The translations under genes and the position numbers were made by a program. The notes beneath the pieces are model-generated. The model ran no database searches. It saw only the letters and a list, made by a program, of their open reading frames with translations, and had not been told where the DNA came from. Of a stretch of DNA of 7,247 bases, positions 1-6,513 are shown in pieces. Positions within the stretch are counted from its first letter, which is position 1. Every line of letters begins with the position of its first letter. The DNA is from Spirochaetaceae bacterium (GTDB lineage: Bacteria; Spirochaetota; Spirochaetia; Treponematales; Breznakiellaceae): positions 1-7,247 of the forward strand of contig JAITAE010000201.1 in NCBI GenBank assembly GCA_031284295.1, given 5' to 3'.

Positions 1-51
1 CGCTCATTCGCGGTGGGGTTTAATACGCTGACGGGGCGGCCCCTTGCGTGA
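1..51 (+). CDS. possible 3' end of an upstream gene (partial, unidentified)
   Basis: The first forward frame is open from the window edge to a TGA at 49-51 and would end in the residues FNTLTGRPLA. About 12 of its 16 third codon positions are G or C, like the real genes nearby. The other two forward frames close at once (TAA at 19-21, TGA at 29-31). I do not recognise the peptide, and an open stretch of 16 codons can occur by chance. A short GGGG-CGG-CCCC stem (33-43) followed by TT lies inside this frame and is too weak to call a terminator. Confidence 0.25.
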   Translation, partial: RSFAVGFNTLTGRPLA

Positions 52-72
52 AATCGGACTGTCGTTTAGACT
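44..72 (+). promoter_or_regulatory. weak sigma70-like promoter for the hydrolase-birA pair
   Basis: TTGCGT (44-49) and TAGACT (67-72) are separated by 17 bp. They match the -35 consensus at 3-4 of 6 positions and the -10 consensus at 4 of 6. The predicted start of transcription would be near 79, giving a leader of about 15 nt that includes the ribosome binding site at 84-88. The match is poor, and transcription could equally come from an upstream gene. Confidence 0.25.
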
Positions 73-83
73 GAATTAAAGAT

Positions 84-88
84 GGAGG
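84..88 (+). promoter_or_regulatory. Shine-Dalgarno GGAGG that fixes the start at 94
   Basis: GGAGG lies 5 nt before the ATG at 94. An earlier in-frame ATG at 82 would overlap this motif and has no ribosome binding site of its own. The ATG at 94 is therefore the likely start, which shortens the longest frame by four residues (MEEA). Confidence 0.75.
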
Positions 89-93
89 AAGCG

Positions 94-591
94 ATGAGCA
101 ATATAAAAAATATACCTAAAAACAGGTCGTCGCTGATATGCGCGTTGAGGAAATTCTTCGAACACCGCGCGTTGTGGATGTACTTTTTGCTTGACGAGGC
201 CAGGAAAACCGGTCTGGATGGCGAGAAGTTCGCGTCACGGGCAATAAGGCGTTGCGGCCTGTACCACGGCGGACAAGCCGCGGATAAAGGTTCATCTTCG
301 AGTCTCAAAATCCTGAAGCGAAAGTTGTTTAGATTTCCCGGAAGGATGATTTTTGAGATGAAATTTTTACGCTGCACGGACAATAACTTTGATGTCGATT
401 TTCACTACTGTCCCCTGGTGAATGCGTGGCAGATGCAGGGTTGCAGCGACAGCGATATAAGCGCGATGTGCGACTTTGCAATGTGTGGTGACCGTGGAAT
501 TGCGGAGGTTTTTGGCTGTGAACTGGACCTGCCAAAGACAATAGCGCGCGGCGATGACTGCTGTTCGATAAGATTCAAGCGAAAAAAATAG
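94..591 (+). CDS. L-2-amino-thiazoline-4-carboxylic acid hydrolase-family protein
   Basis: A 165-residue soluble protein with no signal peptide or membrane segment. The C-terminal half carries the pattern I associate with the ATC hydrolase family: H-Y-C-P-L-V at 104-109, W112, G116, C126, D133, F140, then K-T-I-A-R-G-D at 148-154 followed by C156/C157 and an F-R-type ending. The founding family member opens the thiazoline ring of L-ATC on the route to cysteine in Pseudomonas. Most genomic members are unstudied, so the substrate here is unknown. The protein is rich in cysteine (C15, C54, C94, C106, C117, C126, C131, C142, C156, C157). The N-terminal half, roughly 1-60, is a basic helical region. 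It is followed after only 3 bp by birA in the same frame, which suggests co-transcription. Family assignment is from motif memory, not from a search. Confidence 0.7.
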   Translation: MSNIKNIPKNRSSLICALRKFFEHRALWMYFLLDEARKTGLDGEKFASRAIRRCGLYHGGQAADKGSSSSLKILKRKLFRFPGRMIFEMKFLRCTDNNFDVDFHYCPLVNAWQMQGCSDSDISAMCDFAMCGDRGIAEVFGCELDLPKTIARGDDCCSIRFKRKK

Positions 592-594
592 ATT

Positions 595-1407
595 TTGAAG
601 CTGCCTGACATTAAAAACCCGTTTGGAGGGGCGGTTTACCACTTTGATTCATGTACCAGCACGATGGACGAGGCGCGGCGTCTGGTGAGGGAAGCGCCGC
701 ACGGGACGCTTGTGGTGGCCGATATGCAAACAAATGGGCGCGGACGCTTTTCCTCGCGGTCCTGGGTGGCCTCCGCCGGCAAAAACCTTACCTTTACACT
801 GATACTGCGCTATACCCGTTTTTCATCCGTACCGGCTGCGATTACGTTGCGTTCCGGTATTGCCGTTGCGCGCACGATTGAGGAACTGGAGCCGGTTTTG
901 ATGCCGGGCATCTCCGTAAAATGGCCCAACGATGTTATGTTGGGGGATAAAAAGTGCGCGGGGCTGATTGCGGAATCGGACGGAAGCGCTGTGCTGCTAG
1001 GGATCGGCGTGAATGTTGCGGAGGATTTTGACGGGGCGGCCCGGACGGAAGCGCCGAACGCGGTGTCCATCGCATCAGCGCTGGCGGCCCTGGACAGAGC
1101 TGCCGCGATGGCCTATGCGGAAGCGCCGTACAGAATACCGCTAATCCTGGAAAAGACCCTGTCTTCGCTGTTTGACGCGCTTTCGCCCGCTTTTGACGGG
1201 GCCTGGCATGAGGAATTTGAAAAACGGCTATATATGAAGGGGCGCACGGTCCGGTTTACTGCCGGTAGCGCCGCCGCGCCCCGGGCCGTAGAGGGAACAC
1301 TTGCCGGAATAAATGCCGAAGGCGGCCTCCTCATCATTCCGGACGGAAAGACCGAAGCGGAAGCTTTCTCCGCCGGGGAAATTACCTCAAACCGCACGGC
1401 GGTTTGA
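595..1407 (+). CDS. birA: biotin-[acetyl-CoA-carboxylase] ligase, class I (no DNA-binding domain)
   Basis: A cytoplasmic enzyme that makes biotinyl-5'-AMP and transfers biotin to the acceptor lysine of carboxylase or decarboxylase carrier domains. The 270-residue protein starts directly with the catalytic domain: T-S-T-M-D-E-A at 21-27, the adenylate loop G-R-G-R at 48-51 followed by F-S-S-R-S-W, K-W-P-N-D at 109-113, K120 in D-K-K-C-A-G (equivalent to the essential lysine of E. coli BirA), and G-I-G-V-N-V at 136-141. The small C-terminal BPL_C domain covers about 215-263. No N-terminal helix-turn-helix is present, so it should not act as a biotin-operon repressor. The start is TTG: an in-frame TAG lies two codons upstream, and the next ATG (codon 24) falls inside the conserved substrate motif. 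There is no Shine-Dalgarno before the TTG, so translation probably depends on coupling to the gene ending 3 bp before it. The last seven residues lie in the palindrome shared with the convergent gene. Confidence 0.95.
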   Translation: MKLPDIKNPFGGAVYHFDSCTSTMDEARRLVREAPHGTLVVADMQTNGRGRFSSRSWVASAGKNLTFTLILRYTRFSSVPAAITLRSGIAVARTIEELEPVLMPGISVKWPNDVMLGDKKCAGLIAESDGSAVLLGIGVNVAEDFDGAARTEAPNAVSIASALAALDRAAAMAYAEAPYRIPLILEKTLSSLFDALSPAFDGAWHEEFEKRLYMKGRTVRFTAGSAAAPRAVEGTLAGINAEGGLLIIPDGKTEAEAFSAGEITSNRTAV

Positions 1408-1410
1408 GGT
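1384..1410. terminator. perfect 12-bp palindrome at a convergent gene junction, likely bidirectional terminator
   Basis: ACCTCAAACCGC (1384-1395), loop ACG, and its exact reverse complement (1399-1410). The birA TGA (1405-1407) and the minus-strand TGA (1387-1389 on the plus axis) lie at mirror positions in the two arms. The stem is strong enough to terminate both transcripts, but neither side has a clean T-run: CTTGCTTCC follows on plus and AATTTCCCC on minus. It may work with Rho or as an mRNA end protector rather than as a classical intrinsic terminator. Confidence 0.6.
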
Positions 1411-2484
1411 CTTGCTTCCGCGAGCCGCGCTGAAAACAGCCAGCGCTTCGATGTGCTTTGTCTGCGGGTAAAAATCGTAAAAAGACAACGATTCGAGTCT
1501 CAAGCCTCCTGTTTTTTGGGGGGCAAGCAGCAGTGCGGCGTCGCGGGTGAGTGTAAAAGGATTGCAGGAAACATAGCATAGGAGTTCGCAGTTGTCGCGG
1601 AGAAAGCGGCACATAGCCTCGCTCAAGCCCTGACGGCTTGGATCAACAACCGCAAAACCGTAAGGTGAGCGGACGGTTTTTCCAGCGTTCATCGCCCATA
1701 CGGTATCGCGTTGGCCAAAGAAGCGGGCGTGTTTTAAGCGCACATTCCCTCGGGCAAGATTCAAGGCCGTTTTGTTTGCCTCGAGCAGATCCATGCGTTC
1801 AAATATATTCGCTAAGTGTACGGCAAAGGTTCCAACGCCGCAGTAAAAATCGGCTGCCGGAAGCCGGCTGTTTGCCGTCTGCGCTATGTCGAGCAGTTCG
1901 TCTATCAACAGTTCCAGCAACGCCCCATTGCTCTGAAAAAAGACGCCGGCGTCTATCCTTATGTCCTTTTGATGAATATGCGTGGTGCCGAAGGAATTCT
2001 GGCCTTCCACCAACAACAGGGAATCTCTGCCGTACACTGAGAACCGGTCCCTGTCAATGGGAGGAGTGATAGTGAAGGTCTTTAGCGCCTGCCTTATCGA
2101 AGGATCAGCTATGACACAGTCTTTTACAGGTATAATTTCCGCGGCGCTTTTACCGCCGCTCCGTGTCATAAAACCACAGGACGCTTCCGCTTCTTGTTCA
2201 AGATTAAGGGGACGAATACGCGATTTTCCGTCCGGAATTTCAGATTCCGTTCCCCGCGGCACACGGTGCATCTGGACGCGGTTACGGTACTCATAGGGGC
2301 TGGACGGAATCACCTTAATGTCCGGTATGGAAGAAATACCTGCACGGAAAAATGCCTGCTCCAAAAATTCCTTTTTTTGCAGCAGTTGATCCTCGTAATC
2401 AATGCCTTGCAGCGGGCAGCCGCCACAACGTTTATAGTACGGGCACGGAGTTTTTTCGCGGCGCGTATCCATACCGTTTTTCAC
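1387..2484 (-). CDS. rlmD: 23S rRNA (uracil-5-)-methyltransferase, RlmD/RumA (TrmA) family
   Basis: An SAM-dependent enzyme that methylates C5 of a uridine in 23S rRNA; in E. coli RlmD the target is U1939. The 365-residue protein has the family's iron-sulfur ligands C14, C20, C23 and C123 (C-x5-C-x2-C plus a distant Cys). The catalytic half follows: F-F-Q-S-N at 182-186, SAM-binding D-F-Y-C-G-V-G at 212-218, E235, D-P-S-R-Q-G at 281-286 (usually DPPRxG), nucleophile C307 in V-S-C-N-P, and E346 in H-I-E as the probable base. The N-terminal TRAM domain of E. coli RlmD (433 residues) is absent, so RNA recognition must differ. The start is GTG at 2484, with an in-frame TAG three codons upstream; ATG at 2472 is an alternative. 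Neither has a clear Shine-Dalgarno. The choice between RlmD, RlmC, RlmCD and TrmFO-independent TrmA activity cannot be settled from sequence alone. It overlaps birA tail to tail by 21 bp. Confidence 0.9.
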   Translation of the reverse strand: MKNGMDTRREKTPCPYYKRCGGCPLQGIDYEDQLLQKKEFLEQAFFRAGISSIPDIKVIPSSPYEYRNRVQMHRVPRGTESEIPDGKSRIRPLNLEQEAEASCGFMTRSGGKSAAEIIPVKDCVIADPSIRQALKTFTITPPIDRDRFSVYGRDSLLLVEGQNSFGTTHIHQKDIRIDAGVFFQSNGALLELLIDELLDIAQTANSRLPAADFYCGVGTFAVHLANIFERMDLLEANKTALNLARGNVRLKHARFFGQRDTVWAMNAGKTVRSPYGFAVVDPSRQGLSEAMCRFLRDNCELLCYVSCNPFTLTRDAALLLAPQKTGGLRLESLSFYDFYPQTKHIEALAVFSAARGSKTSNRRAV

Positions 2485-2486
2485 GC

Positions 2487-2503
2487 TGTTCTATCGTAGA
2501 ACA
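2487..2503. promoter_or_regulatory. 17-bp palindrome at the predicted transcription start of the methyltransferase gene
   Basis: TGTTCTATCGTAGAACA is a perfect dyad of 7-bp arms around TCG, between the predicted start of transcription (about 2505) and the GTG at 2484. It could be a repressor operator or a small hairpin occupying the place where a ribosome binding site would be. I do not recognise it as the box of a known regulator. Confidence 0.4.
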
Positions 2504-2511
2504 ACTTACGC

Positions 2512-2540
2512 AAAATAGCCATTGCAAACAATATTTTCAA
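2512..2540 (-). promoter_or_regulatory. sigma70-like promoter for the uracil methyltransferase gene
   Basis: On the minus strand, TTGAAA (2540-2535) and TATTTT (2517-2512) are separated by exactly 17 bp. The -35 matches consensus at 5 of 6 positions and the -10 at 4 of 6. The surrounding 2505-2545 stretch is noticeably AT-rich compared with the flanking genes. Transcription would begin near 2505, leaving a leader of only about 20 nt. This suggests the methyltransferase gene is transcribed on its own rather than only by read-through from the GH13 gene, which ends 109 bp upstream. Confidence 0.5.
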
Positions 2541-2593
2541 AAATCCACAGTTCCATGTGTATGCTGCCGGGCTGCCGATTTTTCATCCGCCGC

Positions 2594-5500
2594 CTAACTT
2601 CTTTTCTTTGACGCCGCCTTCTTTTCGGAAGACGCTTTTGGCGCGGCCTTCTTTTCGGCGGCGGGCTTGGCTGCGGTAGGCTTGGCGTCCGCGGACTTGG
2701 CAGCGATGGGCTTGGATTTTGCGGGCTTGGCGACGGCGGACTTGGCATCGCTAGGCTTGGCTGTGGCGGGCTTAGCGTCTGCGGGTTTGCCTGCGGCGGC
2801 TTTTTGAGCCGGGCCTTTGCCGCCCAGCGCCTTGATAAGTTCCGGCAGTTTGTAGGCGGACTTTAACTCTGCCTCGGAAAGTTTAGTTACGAATGCGGAA
2901 ATCGTGTCTATATCCGTATAGGCCGCCGCGATTACCGCCGTGTAGAATAGAGCCTCCTCGAAGGCTTCCTTGTTGAACCAGTCAACGCCTTCCCACTCGT
3001 TTACGCCGAGCAGACGGCGGAAGTCTTCAGAGTTGCGTATGTTTTGCAGTATGGAAAGAGCGGTCGTGACGCCGGATTTAGACCACACGGCTTTCGTCCC
3101 CGTATTACCGTAGACGAGGCGGCGGGTAAAGGCCTTTGCGATCTCGATAAAGCGGTACGCCGCCGCGCCGTCTATGCCTAAGGCTTCAAAACATTCGCGC
3201 ATCTTCCGGTCAAAATGCCAGAACTCGAACAGGGTTACGGTCTCCGCGCCATTGGCGTTCTTCCCAACTATGGACGAACATAAGCCAAGCACACTGTAGC
3301 CGTAGACAAATGCGTTAAGCTGTAGTCCGTTCACAAGACCGCTCCGCAAACCGCCGGCAAAGCTGTTTTCCCCGGCAAGCGCCGCCGCAGCCTTGAATGA
3401 CGCGGCGTAAGAAGACAGCGTTTTTTCCCAGTCCTTCACCACGGTTTTTACATCTACGGCGGCGTTGATCTGTTTATCGCCGGCAAACGGATCGTTGGCC
3501 GCGTCTTTGCGGAATTCTTTTGCGGATGCAAGGAATCTTTCAAGCGCCCGGACAGTCTCCGCGTCCGGCGCTTCAGATTCGCCTGAAAAAACTTTCCGCG
3601 CATCCTCAATCCTTTCAACCCTGAACAAATCACAGAAAGGTCCAAAAATCTCATCCAACAACATATCTTCCAAAGCCTCCTTGGGGTCTCTCATTCCCGC
3701 CCCGTTTAATTTAGAGTGAAGGCGCGCCCATGTCGAAAAATCGCCGTCCTCCACCTCGTATATGTCCAAATAAACCTGAGCCTCGTAACCGGACAGGTGT
3801 ACAAAAAGTCCCCTCTCAAATAAATCCTTGCTTGAACGGATAAACCATTGCCCGCGGCGCATCTCGCGGAGAAGCGTAAAATAATGCGTATCATCGTGCA
3901 ACAGCAGCGCCTGCGCTACGCCGTCCTGCCGCCGGCTCTCGCCGTCTTTTTGCGGTATATCCACGCAGCCTGAGTTTATCCAGCCCGCCGCCTCGTAATA
4001 CGAATTGTTATATAGTATCAGCGCCCTGTCCATATCAACACGGTTTGTATAGGCAAAGACATTCTCGTTTACATGACCGTCCTGCCACAGGTCAAACAGG
4101 CAAAAATTGACGCTGCCGGAAAACAGCATACGCCGTTTCATCAGTGGAAAAATTTCGCGTTCATGCCTTTCGATAAGGCCGCCGTCCGGTTTTTCGTCAC
4201 GGTAGGCCCTGCGGTACTCCATACCGTACTTTTCCTCGTAACCCTCAATCTGGCCGTGCCCGAACATCGGCAGCCCCGGCATCGTGATCATCAGCGTGCA
4301 TATCCCAAAGTACTTGTCGTCCTTGCCGAACTGCGCGACCGCGGTTTCCTCGTCCGGGTTGTTCATAAAGTTTACAAAGCGTTTCAGGATTTCAGGTTCA
4401 AACGCGAGCGTGTTTTTTATCGTATCGCGGTACTTTTGGTTTTCTTCTTTCTTGAGCATATTCATAAAAGCGGAGTTGTAAACGCGGTGCATCCCCAGCG
4501 TGCGGACAAAGTAGCCTTCCATCATCCAGAAGGCTTCCGCCAAGAGCAGCGTGTTCGGCGCTTCGGCGGCGCAACGGTCAACAACTTCCCGCCAGAATTC
4601 GTTTGGAATACGGCGGTTGAATTCTTCCATTGAAATCGCGTGTTCGGCGCGGCTTGCGATGTCCCCGCCATGCCCCGGCTCCGGGTACCAGAGCCGTTGA
4701 ATGTGGCGCTTTGCCAGCGTCATAGCCGCATCGAAGCGCACTATCGAAAACTGCTTGCATACGCCGATTATCGTGCCTATTACCGCTTCACGCGCCTCGG
4801 GATTCAGAAAGTCTATCTGAGCCGTGTCGTTCCACGGCATGGAAGTTCCGTCGTTCCCGTGGTATATGTAACGGCGGCGTCCCGTCCGCCTGTCATAATG
4901 ATGAAAGACCACCGCGCAGTCCGAGTTGTCGTAGTAGTGATCCTCAATCTGAACAACGATGTCCGGGTGGTTTGAAAGGTTGCCGCTGTTGTACGAGTAT
5001 TGGGGATATGGGGGATTGTCAAGCTGAAGAAAACGATCGGGATTCTCTATTATCCATTTTGAGTCTATACCGGTATGATTCGGCACCATGTCGCTTCCAA
5101 GCCTGATACCGCGCCGCATACAGCGGTCCCGCAGGTTGCAGAGCGCTCCCCAGCCGCCCAGTTCAGAGGCTATGTCGTAGTCGTACAGACTGTAGGCGCT
5201 CGCCGCCGCTTCCGGGTTACCCTTCCACTGCTTTATCATGCGCGAGGCGGAGCTGCGTTCCCAAAGTCCTATGAGCCAAAGACCGGTAAAGCCCCGGCGG
5301 GCAAGCTCGTCAAGCTCCTCGTCGGGGATCTCATCCAGCTTTTGTATTGCGCGTTCATACTTTTGGCTTAGCTGCCAGAGCCAAACCAGCGCGCTTTTCG
5401 CCATAAGCACGGTACGCGGCATCCATTCCAAATCCTGGCTGAACTTTTCGTACTCGTTCTGCAGATAGCCGTAATTGTACGCCTCGGTAGGGCCGGGCGC

Positions 5501-6367
5501 GCCGTTCCAGTGCGGCTTTTCTTCCTCGCTTATCACGTCAAGGCCGGTAAGGAGTCGCGCCAAAAAGTCTGAAAGCAAAAGCCCCCAGCGCTCCCGCATC
5601 CATTTCAACTGATCCTCAAGCGAATCGGGGCAGGCAAGGGCGGGCGCGCGCAGCAGGTCCCAAAGGTTTTGGCCGTCCGGCCCAGCGGGCGGGCATTCGG
5701 CAAGGTAGGCGCGAAGTTCGTCCATCGCCTTGTTGTAAATCGTTTTTGCCTCCAGCGCGGCGTCGTCAAACAGGAACAGGAACGGCTTAAACGCGGGGTT
5801 CAGGTTCGCTATAGCCAGCAACAACAGTTCTTCAAGCGCCATTGACCGGTGGCTCAAGCCCCCCTCGCCGCCCTTCAGGTATTCCGCCACGCTGCTTTCA
5901 CCGGCATAGACCGCGTGGGGCGGGAACTCCGTACAAAAGGTTTCCAGCAAAAACGCCGTCTTTGCCTGCCCAAAAGCGTTTTGTAACCGCAGCAGGACAT
6001 TTTCAAGCAGATCCGGCTGCGTCTGGCGGCGGTACAGCCCCACCATGTGGTGCAGTATCTCGTCGATAAGGCCCATCGCGTTCAATTTACCGGCGCTGAC
6101 GGCCTTTTCGGGGTGCTTTTTCAGATCATGTTTGGAGTTGAGTTTGGCGGCAAGCTCACGCACTTCACGAAAATCCGCGAGTATCACGTTGCCGGTAAGC
6201 GTGAAAAGGTCCTTGTCAAGGCCGTGTTCCGCCCGGACTTCGCTGCGGATATGGAATTCAAATTTCGGGCACAGCGCCGCGTCCCGCGCCGCTATTTGTT
6301 CCGTTTCGAATTCCGTCAGTCTTACGGTTAGTCTACCTGTTCCAGTTATTTCGCGACCCTTTTTCAT
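2594..6367 (-). CDS. large GH13 alpha-amylase-family protein with flanking helical regions and a Lys/Ala/Pro tail
   Basis: A 1257-residue protein without a signal peptide, hence probably cytoplasmic and acting on intracellular alpha-glucan. The GH13 barrel spans about 350-760: barrel strand G-F-T-G-L-W-L-I-G at 359-367, region I D-M-V-P-N-H at 426-431, region II V-R-F-D at 543-546 (nucleophile D546, R544), region III L-L-A-E at 608-611 (acid/base E611), region IV N-N-P-D at 669-672 (D672 as transition-state stabiliser). In most GH13 enzymes region IV reads N-H-D; here proline replaces the histidine. Residues 1-350 and about 870-1183 are large, mostly helical regions that I do not recognise. 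Residues 1193-1257 form a strict pentad-repeat tail with lysine at the second position of each of 13 pentads. Typical GH13 enzymes have 450-700 residues, so this is roughly double. Hydrolase, transglycosylase or isomerase activity cannot be decided. The start is supported by AAGGA 6 nt upstream of the ATG at 6367. Confidence 0.88.
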   Translation of the reverse strand: MKKGREITGTGRLTVRLTEFETEQIAARDAALCPKFEFHIRSEVRAEHGLDKDLFTLTGNVILADFREVRELAAKLNSKHDLKKHPEKAVSAGKLNAMGLIDEILHHMVGLYRRQTQPDLLENVLLRLQNAFGQAKTAFLLETFCTEFPPHAVYAGESSVAEYLKGGEGGLSHRSMALEELLLLAIANLNPAFKPFLFLFDDAALEAKTIYNKAMDELRAYLAECPPAGPDGQNLWDLLRAPALACPDSLEDQLKWMRERWGLLLSDFLARLLTGLDVISEEEKPHWNGAPGPTEAYNYGYLQNEYEKFSQDLEWMPRTVLMAKSALVWLWQLSQKYERAIQKLDEIPDEELDELARRGFTGLWLIGLWERSSASRMIKQWKGNPEAAASAYSLYDYDIASELGGWGALCNLRDRCMRRGIRLGSDMVPNHTGIDSKWIIENPDRFLQLDNPPYPQYSYNSGNLSNHPDIVVQIEDHYYDNSDCAVVFHHYDRRTGRRRYIYHGNDGTSMPWNDTAQIDFLNPEAREAVIGTIIGVCKQFSIVRFDAAMTLAKRHIQRLWYPEPGHGGDIASRAEHAISMEEFNRRIPNEFWREVVDRCAAEAPNTLLLAEAFWMMEGYFVRTLGMHRVYNSAFMNMLKKEENQKYRDTIKNTLAFEPEILKRFVNFMNNPDEETAVAQFGKDDKYFGICTLMITMPGLPMFGHGQIEGYEEKYGMEYRRAYRDEKPDGGLIERHEREIFPLMKRRMLFSGSVNFCLFDLWQDGHVNENVFAYTNRVDMDRALILYNNSYYEAAGWINSGCVDIPQKDGESRRQDGVAQALLLHDDTHYFTLLREMRRGQWFIRSSKDLFERGLFVHLSGYEAQVYLDIYEVEDGDFSTWARLHSKLNGAGMRDPKEALEDMLLDEIFGPFCDLFRVERIEDARKVFSGESEAPDAETVRALERFLASAKEFRKDAANDPFAGDKQINAAVDVKTVVKDWEKTLSSYAASFKAAAALAGENSFAGGLRSGLVNGLQLNAFVYGYSVLGLCSSIVGKNANGAETVTLFEFWHFDRKMRECFEALGIDGAAAYRFIEIAKAFTRRLVYGNTGTKAVWSKSGVTTALSILQNIRNSEDFRRLLGVNEWEGVDWFNKEAFEEALFYTAVIAAAYTDIDTISAFVTKLSEAELKSAYKLPELIKALGGKGPAQKAAAGKPADAKPATAKPSDAKSAVAKPAKSKPIAAKSADAKPTAAKPAAEKKAAPKASSEKKAASKKRS
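2597..2791 (-). repeat. 15-bp tandem repeat encoding 13 lysine-rich pentapeptides
   Basis: The last 65 codons of the GH13 gene fall into 13 consecutive 15-bp units, starting with GKPAD and followed by AKPAT, AKPSD, AKSAV, AKPAK, SKPIA, AKSAD, AKPTA, AKPAA, EKKAA, PKASS, EKKAA, SKKRS. Lysine is at position 2 of every unit and the register holds to the last residue. The plus-strand reading shows the repeated GGCTTGG/GACTTGG core. The first nine units are most alike. The tail from residue 1184 holds 20 basic and 5 acidic residues. Copy number is likely to vary between strains. Confidence 0.85.
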
Positions 6368-6373
6368 ATCAAA

Positions 6374-6378
6374 TCCTT
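6374..6378 (-). promoter_or_regulatory. ribosome binding site of the GH13 gene
   Basis: AAGGA on the minus strand ends 6 nt before the ATG at 6367, supporting this start for the 1257-residue protein. Confidence 0.75.
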
Positions 6379-6384
6379 ACATTC

Positions 6385-6413
6385 ATAATTTACCATAAAC
6401 CGCTGCAAGTCAA
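6385..6413 (-). promoter_or_regulatory. sigma70-like promoter of the GH13 gene
   Basis: On the minus strand, TTGACT (6413-6408, 5 of 6 to consensus) and AATTAT (6390-6385, 4 of 6) are separated by 17 bp. The predicted start of transcription, near 6378, coincides with the Shine-Dalgarno, so the leader would be very short. TAAATT at 6392-6387 with a 15-bp spacer is a less likely alternative -10. A small CCCCC-AAC-GGGGG stem (6418-6430) lies just upstream of the -35 box. Confidence 0.45.
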
Positions 6414-6513
6414 CAGTCCCCCAACGGGGGCATCCCAGGCCGCTTTTAAATACGCCGGTAGATTCGTTGCCGCCCTCGCTGTTCCCCAGGTCGTCATTGA
6501 TTCTTTAATACAA

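Noticed and set aside
33..45. intrinsic terminator for an upstream gene
   Set aside because: The GGGG-CGG-CCCC stem has only four base pairs and two following T residues.
1638..2069. 143-residue forward frame opposite the methyltransferase gene
   Set aside because: It is antisense to the SAM-binding and central regions of a recognised protein and shows no family motif of its own.
2561..2585. terminator for the GH13 gene
   Set aside because: The GCTGCCG/GGCTGCCG sequence followed by ATTTTT is a direct repeat on the plus strand, not a dyad, and the T-run is on the wrong strand for a gene transcribed leftward.
2506..2586. 26-codon minus-strand frame between the GH13 and methyltransferase genes
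   Set aside because: An ATG at 2586 follows GGCGGCGG too closely for a proper ribosome binding site, and the frame runs through the predicted promoter. It is short and has no recognisable feature.
4073..4633. 186-residue forward frame opposite the GH13 gene
   Set aside because: It lies fully antisense to the conserved catalytic core, whose motifs are unmistakable. Other long forward frames in 2600-6400 are explained the same way.
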